Source: CAVTLG01 sp963802635 (GTDB lineage: Bacteria > Chloroflexota > Ktedonobacteria > Ktedonobacterales > Ktedonobacteraceae). From it: a stretch of 64,000 nucleotides of DNA. The notes beneath the pieces are model-generated. The model was not told the DNA's origin. It did no database searches and saw only the letters and a program-made list of their open reading frames with translations. How positions within the stretch are numbered: the first letter of the stretch is position 1; each line of letters begins with the position of its first letter. The stretch is from contig CAWDJJ010000001.1 in assembly GCA_963802635.1 (NCBI GenBank), positions 1,984,001 through 2,048,000 of the forward strand, written 5' to 3'. Both the position numbers and the translations under genes were made by a program. Positions 9,854 through 19,299 of the stretch are shown in pieces.

Positions 9854-11218
9854 ATGAACGCATCTGTTTTCTTCCAGGGTGGCACATTAGTTCTGCAACA
9901 TGCAGACGATCTGAAGCATATACCCGATCCATTTCAATATATCAAGCATCGTTGGCGTTGTGAGGCGTACCATTACCCTACGTTGTTACCCTGGATACAG
10001 GAACAGGCTATCCACAATACAGTTCCACGTTGGCAGCGTCTTGCATTGCAATTGCACGATAGCCGGGAACCCCATGACTACCAGCTTGCCGCTCTGGATG
10101 CCTGGGAGCAGGCGGATAGGCATGGGAGCATTGTCCTACCTACTGGTGCGGGTAAAACGTTTGTGGCTACGCGTGCTATACATCAGGTCAATGTCCCGAC
10201 GATTGTGCTTGTGCCCACCATCGAGCTGGTCTATCAGTGGTACGTAATCTTAACCAACGCTTTTCAGACCGACATTGGTGTTTACTACAGTGGTGAAAAG
10301 CGCCTGTGTCCTCTCACCGTTACCACCTATCATTCAGCCGGAGATTTGATGGCGGAGCATGGTAACTGCTATAAACTACTGATCTGTGACGAAGTTCATC
10401 ATCTCCCTGCGAAGACCTGGGGGGAAGCTGCGCTCATGTCTCCTGCGCCATTTCGTCTCGGCTTGACTGCTACCTATCCTGGAGCGTACGAGCAAACTGC
10501 TGATCGCTGGCAACTTGCGGACCTGATCGGTCCTATTGTGTATAGACAGCATCTGGAAGATCTGGTTGGCAAGCAGCTCGCGCAGTACCGTACGCAACGT
10601 ATTCGCGTTGATCTGACTGCCGAGGAGCGCGCCGATTACGATGCTGCCTACGCTATCTACGCGGGCTTTTTTCGTGAGCGCAATCTACGTCGTAGCCATG
10701 GACCAAATTGGCTGCAAGAATTGATGCGCCTCTCTGCTTTTGATCCGCAGGCGCGCCGTGCTTTGCTAGCTCGTCAGCATCTGCTAAAAATAGTTGGCAG
10801 TTGTCAGGGCAAATTCGCAGCTCTCGAAGCGCTACTGCGCGAGCATACGGGAGAGCGTATTCTCGTTTTTACTGAGTCAAATGCTGTTGCCTACCGTATT
10901 GCATGTCAGTACCTTGTGCCAGTGATCACGCATGAAACGACGGTCGCCGAGCGAAAGCGCATTCTCGACGGCTTCCAGACTGGTAATTATCAGGTTGTTG
11001 TGACGTCCAAAGTGCTCAATGAGGGGGTGGATGTGCCAGAGGCAAAAGTTGCCATCGTTCTGGGTGGAGGATCGAGTAAGCGCGAATATCTCCAGCGACT
11101 GGGTCGTATCCTGCGTAAAAAAGAGGCATTGTCGGCAGCGCTTTTCGAGGTACTCGTACGCAATACGATAGAAGAAGGCAAAGTGCAGCGCAGACAGGTA
11201 CGCAGGGGGAAACGTTGA
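9854..11218 (+). CDS. XPB/Rad25-like superfamily 2 DNA helicase
   Basis: 454 aa from the ATG at 9854. An alternative GTG lies at 9812; neither start has a clear ribosome site. Helicase motifs occur in order: Q-like HDYQLAALDAW, Walker A LPTGAGKT, Ia LVPTIELVYQW, the DEVHH box, motif III LGLTATYP, then in the second RecA domain LVFTESN, VTSKVLNEGVDVPE and motif VI EYLQRLGRILRK. The compact form and its overlap with a DUF790 gene match archaeal and some bacterial XPB proteins, which unwind damaged DNA together with the Bax1 nuclease. It is presumably the motor of a repair helicase-nuclease. Confidence 0.88.
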   Translation: MNASVFFQGGTLVLQHADDLKHIPDPFQYIKHRWRCEAYHYPTLLPWIQEQAIHNTVPRWQRLALQLHDSREPHDYQLAALDAWEQADRHGSIVLPTGAGKTFVATRAIHQVNVPTIVLVPTIELVYQWYVILTNAFQTDIGVYYSGEKRLCPLTVTTYHSAGDLMAEHGNCYKLLICDEVHHLPAKTWGEAALMSPAPFRLGLTATYPGAYEQTADRWQLADLIGPIVYRQHLEDLVGKQLAQYRTQRIRVDLTAEERADYDAAYAIYAGFFRERNLRRSHGPNWLQELMRLSAFDPQARRALLARQHLLKIVGSCQGKFAALEALLREHTGERILVFTESNAVAYRIACQYLVPVITHETTVAERKRILDGFQTGNYQVVVTSKVLNEGVDVPEAKVAIVLGGGSSKREYLQRLGRILRKKEALSAALFEVLVRNTIEEGKVQRRQVRRGKR

Positions 11219-12504
11219 TGCTTACCAGTGATTTGGTTCGGCCAAAGCTCCGTATGCAAGGTGCTACAGTATCAGTTGAGATGGTTGATGCGCAGGATAC
11301 AGCTCTCCAACAGACTGCTCAGGATCTTATTGCCTTATTTCAGCGGCATGTCGGCCAGCCGCTGGAGACCTGGGAGAATGCACTTGAGGCGTATGAAGGC
11401 GCGCGTACTGATTATATCTTTATACGCGGACTTGCCAAGGTGTTGCAGGATGCCGCCGAATTTACACCATATGCCGCTCCGTTGCCTCCTGCAGAATTGC
11501 GCGAGCAGCTATTTTCTCGTGGTCCAGTCTTTCATACGCCTGATATGTTTCATGCTACGACGCGTCAATTAGTCCTTCAGGAGTCTGCTGCTCACTATGG
11601 CCTCTCATCTGCTGATATGGAAGCTTTGCTCTTTGCTGACCGGCACAGCGCGTATCGCCTTACTTCCGTGGGTCCTGCCTGGACACCTGATGTCTTGTTG
11701 ACTCGCTACAATCTGGAATTAGCGCGTGGTGTTCTGTACTGGGCCTCGCATATTACCATTGAGGCATCGAGCAATTATAAGGACCTCTGGCACTTTATAA
11801 AATTTTTTAAATTGATGTTCTCAGCCGAGCCGAAAGCGGGTGGTGGCTATCGCATTGATCTGGATGGTCCTATTTCGCCCTTTGTGTCGTCCACGTTGCG
11901 CTATGGGCGACAAATGGCGGCATTTCTGCCAGCCTTGCTGCTGTGTGATCAGTGGCGCTTGCTTGCCTATGTACGGCCTCCGCAAGCACGGACAGAGATG
12001 ACGTATCATCTCGACTATACTTGTGCGTTGCGTTCCCATTTTAAGCGTTCGGATCTCTTTGATAGCCGACTTGAAGCCGATTTTGCCAGTGAGTTTGAAC
12101 AAAAGGTTGGTAGTAAACGTGGACACTGGCAACTTGTTCGTGAGAGTGAGGTGCTTTTATTGGGAAACACGGTGATGATTCCCGACTTTACCTTTGTTGA
12201 CGATCAAGATGAGACAAGGAAAGTGCTTGTCGAACTGGTGGGTTTCTGGCATCCACAATATCTCTTGCGCAAGATCGAAAAAGTTCGGGCTGCTCATTGT
12301 GCTCACCTGCTCTTACTGGTTTATAAGGGACTGAACGTTACAGAAGAGGATTTTCATGATACGGCCAGCGAAGTCGTTTTCTTTCAACAAAAGCCTGTGA
12401 TTAAAGAAGTCATGGCAATAGTTGAAAAGATCGCTGAGAACGTCTATGGCCCACGCCCTGCGTCTGGGCGCGGAAAGCCACGCAACGCAAGATCGACTTC
12501 ATGA
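11218..12504 (+). CDS. Bax1/DUF790 family nuclease, XPB partner
   Basis: 428 aa. The ATG at 11218 overlaps the helicase stop (TGATG), which indicates translational coupling. The N-terminal MLTSDLVRPKLR and the central NYKDLWHFIKFFKLM are typical of DUF790. The C-terminal nuclease core shows a PD-(D/E)XK-like pattern, IPDFTF followed by KVLVELVGFW and HPQYLLRKIEK. Archaeal Bax1 binds XPB and cuts DNA at bubbles and loops. By homology and coupling the same complex is expected here. The partner helicase is at 9854. Confidence 0.88.
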   Translation: MLTSDLVRPKLRMQGATVSVEMVDAQDTALQQTAQDLIALFQRHVGQPLETWENALEAYEGARTDYIFIRGLAKVLQDAAEFTPYAAPLPPAELREQLFSRGPVFHTPDMFHATTRQLVLQESAAHYGLSSADMEALLFADRHSAYRLTSVGPAWTPDVLLTRYNLELARGVLYWASHITIEASSNYKDLWHFIKFFKLMFSAEPKAGGGYRIDLDGPISPFVSSTLRYGRQMAAFLPALLLCDQWRLLAYVRPPQARTEMTYHLDYTCALRSHFKRSDLFDSRLEADFASEFEQKVGSKRGHWQLVRESEVLLLGNTVMIPDFTFVDDQDETRKVLVELVGFWHPQYLLRKIEKVRAAHCAHLLLLVYKGLNVTEEDFHDTASEVVFFQQKPVIKEVMAIVEKIAENVYGPRPASGRGKPRNARSTS

Positions 12505-12657
12505 AGAGCAGACTCGCTAGTCATTCTGCCAGGCTCTATGTCAGTCTTTATCTGTACCTGCCACAGTAATTCTGCTATAATGAAAAACACAGAAACCTCC
12601 AGTAAATTGGCACCCTACGGGATGCTGATGGAAGTTGAGAGAGTCGAGGAGCAATAT

Positions 12658-13674
12658 ATGCAGAAGGAACCTGAGCAGGAAAAGCAACATGAGCCAATTC
12701 TTGCTGACGATATTAACACTACGATCTTACAATCCAATCTTTTTGGGGCTTCAACAGTGATCGCTGAGCCTCCCAATCCCACGGAGACACCTTATCCTCC
12801 CATCATACGCACCCATCCGCTTACCGACCAATCCAGCTTAGCTGCCTGTGCGCTCCCATACCGGCAGGAGTTGATGTTGCGCGGGAAATCAAATTACACG
12901 ATTACCTGTTTTCTTTCAGATCTGAAGATGTTTAGTGAATTTACTGGCCTTGATACGCCGGTTGGGCGTTTGACCAAAGAACACTTGACTGATTGGTTGA
13001 TGAAACTGAAGTTTGGCGTACAAGGGCAGATGCCAGCGCCTAAGACCATGGCTCGTCGTGTGACTTTTCTGAAAAACTTTTTCTCCTGGCTAGCGCGGGA
13101 AGGTATAGTCAGAGAGGACCCGTCAGCGAGTTTGACGTTAGAACGTCCTTTACCGCCTTTGCCGGAACTCTTATTTGCCGACGAGATCCAACGCCTCCTC
13201 AATGCGGCGGCTGAAGACGCGCGTTGTCATTGTTTAGTCTATCTTATTTTACACGCGGGCTTGAAAAAAGAAGAAGTGATGGGTTTAAATGTCAATCATA
13301 TTGATCTGACGAATCCAGAGGTACCTCTGATCACTGTACATTTTGCTGCATCGACAGGTAAGCAGCATCGTGAGCGGCGTCTGGCGTTGCCAGCGGAGTT
13401 CACCGGCATTTTCAAGCGCTATCAAGAACTCTACCATATTCATGAGACTATTTTCGCTTGTACTGATCGCAATCTCAACTATATTCTTGCCAGGGTGGTG
13501 AATGCTGCGGGTATCCAGAAGCGTGTAACCCTACAGTTGCTGCGGGACACATTCGCCGTTCGACAGTTACAGGCAGATGTCTCTATGGATGCTTTGCGTG
13601 AGAAACTGGGTCTTTCCGATGAAGCCTGGTTAGAGTCCCGGGAAAAGTACCGTCGGCTAGCATTCCCTAAATAG
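12658..13674 (+). CDS. Tyrosine-recombinase-fold protein, probably catalytically inactive
   Basis: 338 aa from the ATG at 12658, chosen because GAGGAG lies seven bases upstream; the frame is open from 12538. The SAM-like N-terminal core-binding domain is clear (YRQELMLRGKSNYTITCFL and TMARRVTFLKNFFSWL). The catalytic domain is recognisable, but the pentad is eroded. The first Arg is Lys (HAGLKKEEVMGL). The HxxR box reads QLLR (VTLQLLRDTFAV), so its His is Gln. The second His is Leu (KLGLSDEAW). The terminal Tyr (EKYRRLAF) and one Arg remain. It probably binds DNA without recombining it. It is not next to any att-like site. Confidence 0.8.
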   Translation: MQKEPEQEKQHEPILADDINTTILQSNLFGASTVIAEPPNPTETPYPPIIRTHPLTDQSSLAACALPYRQELMLRGKSNYTITCFLSDLKMFSEFTGLDTPVGRLTKEHLTDWLMKLKFGVQGQMPAPKTMARRVTFLKNFFSWLAREGIVREDPSASLTLERPLPPLPELLFADEIQRLLNAAAEDARCHCLVYLILHAGLKKEEVMGLNVNHIDLTNPEVPLITVHFAASTGKQHRERRLALPAEFTGIFKRYQELYHIHETIFACTDRNLNYILARVVNAAGIQKRVTLQLLRDTFAVRQLQADVSMDALREKLGLSDEAWLESREKYRRLAFPK

Positions 13675-13704
13675 TAGGGGATAGGTAGGAACCACTCTGG
13701 ATAA

Positions 13705-14325
13705 TTACGGCTTAGGACGGGGCGTGTTGGTAGTGTGCATAACTACGAATTGCGTTGCCTTGCGGTTCAACAACATATTTAGCAGCAGCGTATTGAGGAT
13801 AATCGCGCTAATTGCCAGCGGACCAAGACAGATCAAGCCAATGCCGAACGTAACTATTGTACCCATAATCATAAGGGGCCAGTAGATAAGGATGCTGCAT
13901 ACAAGTAGTACGACGCCAGTAACCGTTTCTCCTGCTATCAGCCAACCTATCCCAAAGAGGCCGAAGAGTGAAAGAATAACCTCCACGATCAATGCACTAT
14001 CATTTTTATTGGAAACTGCAATCGTTGTCTTACCTATACCTGCATGAGCCGACCCGTTTGCATGCGTTGGCCCGGCATTGTAGGGACGCGGAGAGCCGAG
14101 ATAGGGGCGCTGGAATGCTGCTTTGGCTCGTGCGGAAGCCTCTGCATCGGCTGGTAGAGGATAGTTTTGCTGGAACGCAGCGAACTCATCCAATCTTCCT
14201 TGTAGCGCTGGACCGTAGCTCGTAGCTATTTGGGCACGTGCCTCGGGCTTTCCTAAAGCCCTACCACAGGTTGGACAAAAAGCTGCGGTATCCGCTATCT
14301 CAATTCTGCAACGTTCACAAAGCAT
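13705..14325 (-). CDS. Zinc-ribbon membrane protein
   Basis: 206 aa. The N-terminus carries a CxxC...CxxC zinc ribbon (MLCERCRIEIADTAAFCPTC). A low-complexity Pro/Ala linker of about 80 residues follows, then two or three hydrophobic helices (about residues 110-190) rich in Ile, Leu and Gly. Proteins of this layout are common in Chloroflexota and have no established role. It is on the minus strand ahead of comEC's end by 66 bases, and whether it belongs to the competence cluster is unclear. Confidence 0.75.
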   Translation of the reverse strand: MLCERCRIEIADTAAFCPTCGRALGKPEARAQIATSYGPALQGRLDEFAAFQQNYPLPADAEASARAKAAFQRPYLGSPRPYNAGPTHANGSAHAGIGKTTIAVSNKNDSALIVEVILSLFGLFGIGWLIAGETVTGVVLLVCSILIYWPLMIMGTIVTFGIGLICLGPLAISAIILNTLLLNMLLNRKATQFVVMHTTNTPRPKP

Positions 14326-14391
14326 AATCTGCTAATCCCTCTAGTAGGTCAATCTCTATTGATCGTATGTTACATGTAGCGTTTTCTCGAA

Positions 14392-16890
14392 TTAAGAGCA
14401 GCTTCGTGCTGGTATACTTCTGCCACTAGGGATCTCAAATGTCCCTGACAGAGCTGTTTGTACAACTTGCCAGTCTGCTGATGAGAGGCCCACAGGTAAC
14501 GCATATGAAGGCGCTGGACTGGCTTTTCGTTGTGTTGCACTTAATGCTGCGGGTGTAACAACGATGAGTGAAGGATGTGCCATCCGTAGTACCTCCATAA
14601 GCGTTGCTGGAATAGCTTTACCTGCCTCTCCTACCATTTGTACGATTTCAGCGTGTAGAAAGTTGGCATCGAAATCACTGATTAAGCCTGCCAGAGCATA
14701 GGGACTTTGGGCGCTCGCTCCCAACAGTAATATATGCATACCGGGTGCCACGAGGCGCAGAATCAGACCATCATCGCGTATCTCGTTGCTCCCTTGATGT
14801 AAATGTGCTCCGGGCCATAAAACCTGGAGTGCCACCTGTGATCCTAATAGAATAGTCATTCCCTGAACGGCAGGTACGTAGCGCAAACTGCGTTCACTTA
14901 TTGTACGTCGCCAGCGTGCATAAGTTGTAGAAGGGTGGAGCATGCCTGCATCTATTACCTCTCCAACGCTGTAACGTGTGACAATATCTTGTAGGCCAGT
15001 AATATGGTCAGTGCGAGGAGTTGTGAGTAGTACCATATCGAGTGAACGTTGCCAGGGAGGCAAGCGGCTATCCAGCTCCTGAGCCAGCGAAGTTGCGTCC
15101 AGACCGCCGTCGATCAGTGCCGTTTTATTATCTGGTGTACGGACCAGAATTGCCTCGCCCTGTGGAGACTGACATGTTCGGCCTACATCCAGAAACGTAA
15201 TACGGAGCAAATCTGACGGTTGTGAGGTAACTACTACTAACCCTGTGGTTATAAGTATCAGGCAGGCACAGCATGCCTGAGCAATATGCCAGGTCCTGGT
15301 TGATATGTGGAAGGCAGGAGTATGCTTAACTTCAGCTTTAAGCGGCCATCTGCTGTAGAGCGCCAGCACTATGCAGGATACAAAGAGATAGTAGCCCCAT
15401 ATGAAAGCAGTGCTCATGCTGTTTGCACTTATACTTATATAGGCCCAGGGTAGATTTGCACACCACATAACAACGTTGCTTATATACCAGAGCAAGGGCC
15501 ACGCTATCCACCCACAAAGCAGCGCGAGTGGCGCAAATACAAGCCCGGTAGTACCCGTAAGCACGCCCAGGAGGATTAAAACGCCGAGCAAAGGAACAGT
15601 TAAGATGTTTGCAAGTGGAGCAATGAGAGAGATTTGCCCAAAGTCCACTGCCTCTAGCGGCCACGTTGCAATCTGAGCTGCCAGCGTGACTGCAACAATC
15701 TCAACCACGTAGTCCCCGCAGGGAATCTGTTTGAAAGGCAGCAATAGACGTTCTATGTAGGGCGTGAGTAAAACGATGGCGAGCGTACCCAAAAAAGACA
15801 ATTGGAAGCTGATATTCCACAATAGGAATGGATCAATGAGGCTCATGAGGATCGCCGCGAGAGCCAGAGCTGTGTAGACATTATACGTACGACCCAGGCG
15901 TGGAGCGAGCACCAGAATACATCCCATGAATCCCGCGCGCAGGGCGGCTGGCCCTGCACCATTCAGTAGCGTATAGATGCTGATACTGCTGATGACCAGG
16001 AGTGTTGCTAGCCAGCGCCGCCAGTCTCTGAGTTTTTCGGCTGGCAATTGCGGGCGCGTCCGTTTTTTAGAGAGCCATCGCATACTACTGGCAACCTGAC
16101 CTGCGAGGAGCGTCACTTTAAAGCCAGATGCAGCGATCAAGTGCGAGGTTCCAGTGACACTAAAATACTGTGTGAGCAATTCAAGTGCAGGTGTATGTAG
16201 ACTGAGTAGCATAGCAATCAGGAGCGCGGCGGCTGGCTCTGGCAGTGCTTGTGACATCACCGTAACGAGTAGGATACGCAGGTGATACAAGAGAGCAATG
16301 ATCGGGTCGCCTCCGCTACTCTCAACGGATATGCTTGGCTGGAACATGCTGGCCGAGATATTGCGCGGGCTGTGCGATGATGGTGGTAGCAATTTCCCTT
16401 GTAATACGACGGTATTTCCGTAATTAGCCGCATACGGGTTGTCTAAGGTTGTGTCGAGTGTCTGTACTTGTATCTGTCCATCTATAGCGGTCCACTGATA
16501 GTCGCTTTGGCGGCTGATGCCAGTGATTGTGACAGTAAGTAGACGTGTGCGACCTTGCAGTGTCGGCTCGTCGGATACGGTTCCTTGTAGTTGCAGAGAT
16601 CCGCTCCCAATGGCGGCGGTGAGCGATTGTGGACCAGTATCTGGTAGTGCGATAGTATAACGCCAGGCACCACAGAGGAAGCTTATGATTATCAACATGA
16701 GCAGGCGTCCCTGCTTATCATGGCGTAGCAGCAGCAGCAGCGCGCCAGAACTGGCTGCCAGCGTGAGTAGAAAAAGCGCGGAGAGAGAAAATAACGCTGC
16801 AAAGATGATGCCTGCGAGCCATGCTCCGCCTATTACAACAAGCAGCAGCCCATGAAAATCAATGCTGGTATATATCTGTTGTTGCCGCAT
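14392..16890 (-). CDS. comEC: ComEC/Rec2 family DNA-uptake channel protein
   Basis: 832 aa. It has several N-terminal membrane helices, an OB-like soluble segment (about residues 95-190), the Competence domain with the hallmark SHLIAASGFKVTLLAG, and further membrane helices. A C-terminal metallo-beta-lactamase-like domain begins at ITFLDVG. In naturally competent bacteria ComEC carries single-stranded DNA across the inner membrane. The usual HxHxDH metal box is here TTPRTDHITGL, retaining only Asp-His, and the LDVGQGDA element is interrupted (LDVGRTCQSPQGEA). The nuclease-like domain is therefore probably inactive or altered. comEA lies upstream on the same strand. Confidence 0.93.
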   Translation of the reverse strand: MRQQQIYTSIDFHGLLLVVIGGAWLAGIIFAALFSLSALFLLTLAASSGALLLLLRHDKQGRLLMLIIISFLCGAWRYTIALPDTGPQSLTAAIGSGSLQLQGTVSDEPTLQGRTRLLTVTITGISRQSDYQWTAIDGQIQVQTLDTTLDNPYAANYGNTVVLQGKLLPPSSHSPRNISASMFQPSISVESSGGDPIIALLYHLRILLVTVMSQALPEPAAALLIAMLLSLHTPALELLTQYFSVTGTSHLIAASGFKVTLLAGQVASSMRWLSKKRTRPQLPAEKLRDWRRWLATLLVISSISIYTLLNGAGPAALRAGFMGCILVLAPRLGRTYNVYTALALAAILMSLIDPFLLWNISFQLSFLGTLAIVLLTPYIERLLLPFKQIPCGDYVVEIVAVTLAAQIATWPLEAVDFGQISLIAPLANILTVPLLGVLILLGVLTGTTGLVFAPLALLCGWIAWPLLWYISNVVMWCANLPWAYISISANSMSTAFIWGYYLFVSCIVLALYSRWPLKAEVKHTPAFHISTRTWHIAQACCACLILITTGLVVVTSQPSDLLRITFLDVGRTCQSPQGEAILVRTPDNKTALIDGGLDATSLAQELDSRLPPWQRSLDMVLLTTPRTDHITGLQDIVTRYSVGEVIDAGMLHPSTTYARWRRTISERSLRYVPAVQGMTILLGSQVALQVLWPGAHLHQGSNEIRDDGLILRLVAPGMHILLLGASAQSPYALAGLISDFDANFLHAEIVQMVGEAGKAIPATLMEVLRMAHPSLIVVTPAALSATQRKASPAPSYALPVGLSSADWQVVQTALSGTFEIPSGRSIPARSCS

Positions 16891-16984
16891 ACCCCACCTC
16901 CACCCACGCTGAAACCAGGAGCGAACATGTCGCTATTTGCCAGCTTTTTAATCGCCGTTTCAGGTGATTATTTCTTATTATTGA

Positions 16985-17260
16985 TTAATGAGGAACGACG
17001 TGTGTGACTAAAGTGCTTAAATGTGTTGCGCTATAGGCCCCCAACGTCAGCCCCAGGCATACGCCAATAAATAGGCCCCATTGCTTGCCCATGCGTCCAC
17101 CCTTACGAATACTCTCATCCAACGAATTTGCTATCATCCAACCTAAAAGTACTCCCATAAACCTTCCGATAAGTGCTCCAACACCCATGCCCAGCAGAAT
17201 ACATCCTACCCAGATCACTGCATTGAATACTGTAAGAAAGCTGTTCGAGAGTGTTATCAA
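16985..17260 (-). CDS. Small two-helix membrane protein
   Basis: 91 aa with a TTG start whose codon overlaps the comEA stop (TTGA), suggesting translational coupling. It consists of two or three hydrophobic Gly-rich segments (WVGCILLGMGVGALIGRFMG and WGLFIGVCLGLTLGAY). No family is recognised. Its place between comEA and comEC suggests a link to DNA uptake, but this is inference. Confidence 0.55.
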   Translation of the reverse strand: MITLSNSFLTVFNAVIWVGCILLGMGVGALIGRFMGVLLGWMIANSLDESIRKGGRMGKQWGLFIGVCLGLTLGAYSATHLSTLVTHVVPH

Positions 17261-18078
17261 ACCGTTACCTTATCCTTTATTTTGTTATAGATCGCTTTGC
17301 TTACCGCCTGTAATAATGCATTTACGGATGGGAATGGGCCATGTTGCAAACGGTAATTCACAATAGTTTGAGCTGTCTTGTTACTGATTGACAGGGCTTG
17401 CTTTAACTCATCGGCACTTGCACTATTAATATTGATCAATGCTCCCTGGCTGGTAGTGCCTGAACTGGTAGTGCCTGGGGTGCTTGCAACTGCATTTGTC
17501 GTTGTCGGGGGCGTCTCGCCTATCGCTGTTACATAGACCTCCTGTCCGTCGCTCAGACGTGCTGCGAGGTTGAGCGCTGCAAGATTCGCTTGTGGTAGCG
17601 GTCCACCTGCGGCCTGCAATAACTGATAGACGCGGGCATCCCCTGCCAGTGTATAGACGCCAGGATGTTGTACTGCCCCTACAATATAGACCTGGATGGT
17701 GCTGCCTGCGTCACTTGTCGTACTTGCGCTAACCTGTGCGTTGGTGTTGACTGTTGGCTGTACCGTCTTACTCCCAAAATTCTGTTGACTGACGGGTGAA
17801 GCTGTGTCCGCAGTTGAAGGACGCCATATGATATAAAGGCTAAATGCTAGCACCAGTATAACGACAATGGCGAGGAGCCGCGTTAGTTTTTGTTTCCGCT
17901 TGTTTTCTAAGTCTATGCCATCATCTAGGTCTGTACCATCATCGGGTGACTGATCAAATGGTGGAGGGGGAGATATGTCAGGAAGCGTAATTGCGGGATA
18001 TGGCGTCGTCTGTTGTTGTGAAATATATGCATGGATCAGGCTGCATGGTTTCGAATGTTTCGATGATTCTGCTGTCAT
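17257..18078 (-). CDS. comEA: ComEA-like DNA receptor (SLBB plus helix-hairpin-helix)
   Basis: 273 aa. A single membrane helix lies at about residues 66-86. A Ser/Thr-rich stalk follows, then an SLBB domain (IQVYIVGAVQHPGVYTLAG) and a C-terminal helix-hairpin-helix (ININSASADELKQALSISNK, then IVNYRLQHGPF). This is the standard arrangement of the membrane-anchored competence receptor that binds double-stranded DNA and hands it to ComEC. The gene heads a likely operon with the 91-aa membrane protein and comEC. Confidence 0.92.
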   Translation of the reverse strand: MTAESSKHSKPCSLIHAYISQQQTTPYPAITLPDISPPPPFDQSPDDGTDLDDGIDLENKRKQKLTRLLAIVVILVLAFSLYIIWRPSTADTASPVSQQNFGSKTVQPTVNTNAQVSASTTSDAGSTIQVYIVGAVQHPGVYTLAGDARVYQLLQAAGGPLPQANLAALNLAARLSDGQEVYVTAIGETPPTTTNAVASTPGTTSSGTTSQGALININSASADELKQALSISNKTAQTIVNYRLQHGPFPSVNALLQAVSKAIYNKIKDKVTV

Positions 18079-18168
18079 GTTTCCCTCCTCTACTTTCTCT
18101 GCGATGGTACTAGCATAATGGAAAGCATCATCAATATCAATACGTAAAAATGATGATATTACGCTGCA

Positions 18169-18808
18169 CTAGTGATAAACTGTGGTTGGTAAGGGGAAAG
18201 GGAGCAGAGTCATACAAAAACGACTGCCTTCTCCCATGCGCCCCGAACTCTCGACCCAGATGCGTCCACCCATTTCTTCGACTAATTGCTTGCAGATGTA
18301 GAGTCCCAGACCTGTCCCACGCGTAGGCCCGGCCAGGTCGCGTTTGAGACGGACAAGCTTCTCAAAGAGGAGAGGAAGCTCTTCAGGTGGAATACCTGGA
18401 CCGGCATCTTGCACGCTGAGACACACTGGAGAAAAAGGGGTAGGTTGCGAGGTCTCGATGCTGATCACCGTCTGTGGAAGTACGTACTTGAAGACATTCC
18501 TCCACGAATGCCTGATTAGGCAACATGCCTTGCCACAGGAAAAGATAGGCCAGTTGGAAGGCAAGCCCATTGAGCACTATACTTATGAGCATGCCACGAT
18601 AACGGAAGAGCCAGCAGGCGCTGACGATGGGCAGAAACATGCTGGCACCATTATGCACACGTGGGAAGAAAAACCAGAGTCCGGCCATACCCAGCCAATA
18701 AGAGAGTATCACAATCAACAAACGTTTTCCCAGGGAAAGGTTCAGCCAGGAGAGCGGAAGTGTGTGTATCCGCTGTAAGAAGGTACTCGCGCGGTTAGAT
18801 TGCTTCAT
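18169..18808 (-). pseudogene. Histidine kinase remnant with core deleted
   Basis: The 5' part (from the ATG at 18808, with a TTAGGA site) encodes an N-terminal membrane region (LGKRLLIVILSYWLGMAGLW, then MLISIVLNGLAFQLAYLFLW). The 3' part, in another frame, encodes only the end of an HATPase domain: SVQDAGPGIPPEELPLLFEK (G1), GTGLGLYICKQLVEEMGG (G2) and the last strand. The phosphoacceptor helix and N box are missing. The junction near 18480 also shifts frame. An internal deletion of roughly 200 codons or more best explains it. It lies beside the tRNA insertion hot spot. Confidence 0.75.
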
Positions 18809-19141
18809 TCCTAAATACCACCTCTCACAAAATGCAGTTCTCTTGTCATGAGTAAAGTACTCTTTTCTCCTCGTGACGAAGTATAGCAGATAGGTAGACC
18901 GTTGTATACATTATAGTCGATGTTTTAGATAAATAAATTAGAAAAAGTATTTATGATTAAAAAATGTGAAAAATATTTGCTGTATGCTGAAAGTGTTGTA
19001 TACTTATAGTAGTTGCCAGTGATAGCTGGATATTTAACAAATATGACAGGTGATAGCATCGGCTAGACGACACACTGGCTGCAACGCAGGGGCACAAGAG
19101 CACAATGTAGGGTCGGATCGTATGCGATAGCACAAAAGAGC
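18809..19141. other. AT-rich intergenic region
   Basis: No supported gene or RNA is visible. The region ends at the promoter of the split tRNA gene. Confidence 0.4.
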
Positions 19142-19170
19142 TTGAGAGATGTTGACGTTTATGGTATATT
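19142..19170 (+). promoter_or_regulatory. Host promoter of the disrupted tRNA-Arg gene
   Basis: TTGAGA (19142-19147) and TATATT (19165-19170) are 17 bases apart, and the tRNA 5' half begins ten bases later. The second tRNA copy has a similarly spaced TTGAGA promoter of unrelated flanking sequence at 27348. Confidence 0.6.
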
Positions 19171-19180
19171 TACGAGAGAG

Positions 19181-19218
19181 GCTCCCGTAGCTCAGTGGAT
19201 AGAGCACCGGTCTCCGGA
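19181..19218 (+). pseudogene. 5' half of tRNA-Arg(CCG), outer attachment site of the left element
   Basis: These 38 bases are identical to the first 38 of the complete tRNA at 27387 and stop within the anticodon loop at CTCCGGA. After this the sequence diverges into element DNA (TTAGATACC). It is the left host-element junction; the crossover core lies within GGTCTCCGGA (19209-19218). Confidence 0.85.
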
Positions 19219-19299
19219 TTAGATACCTACTTTAAACAGCCATTCAAGCTATCTCAACTAACATATACCTGCGCAAGAGTACCGGTTATTGTGGTGGAC

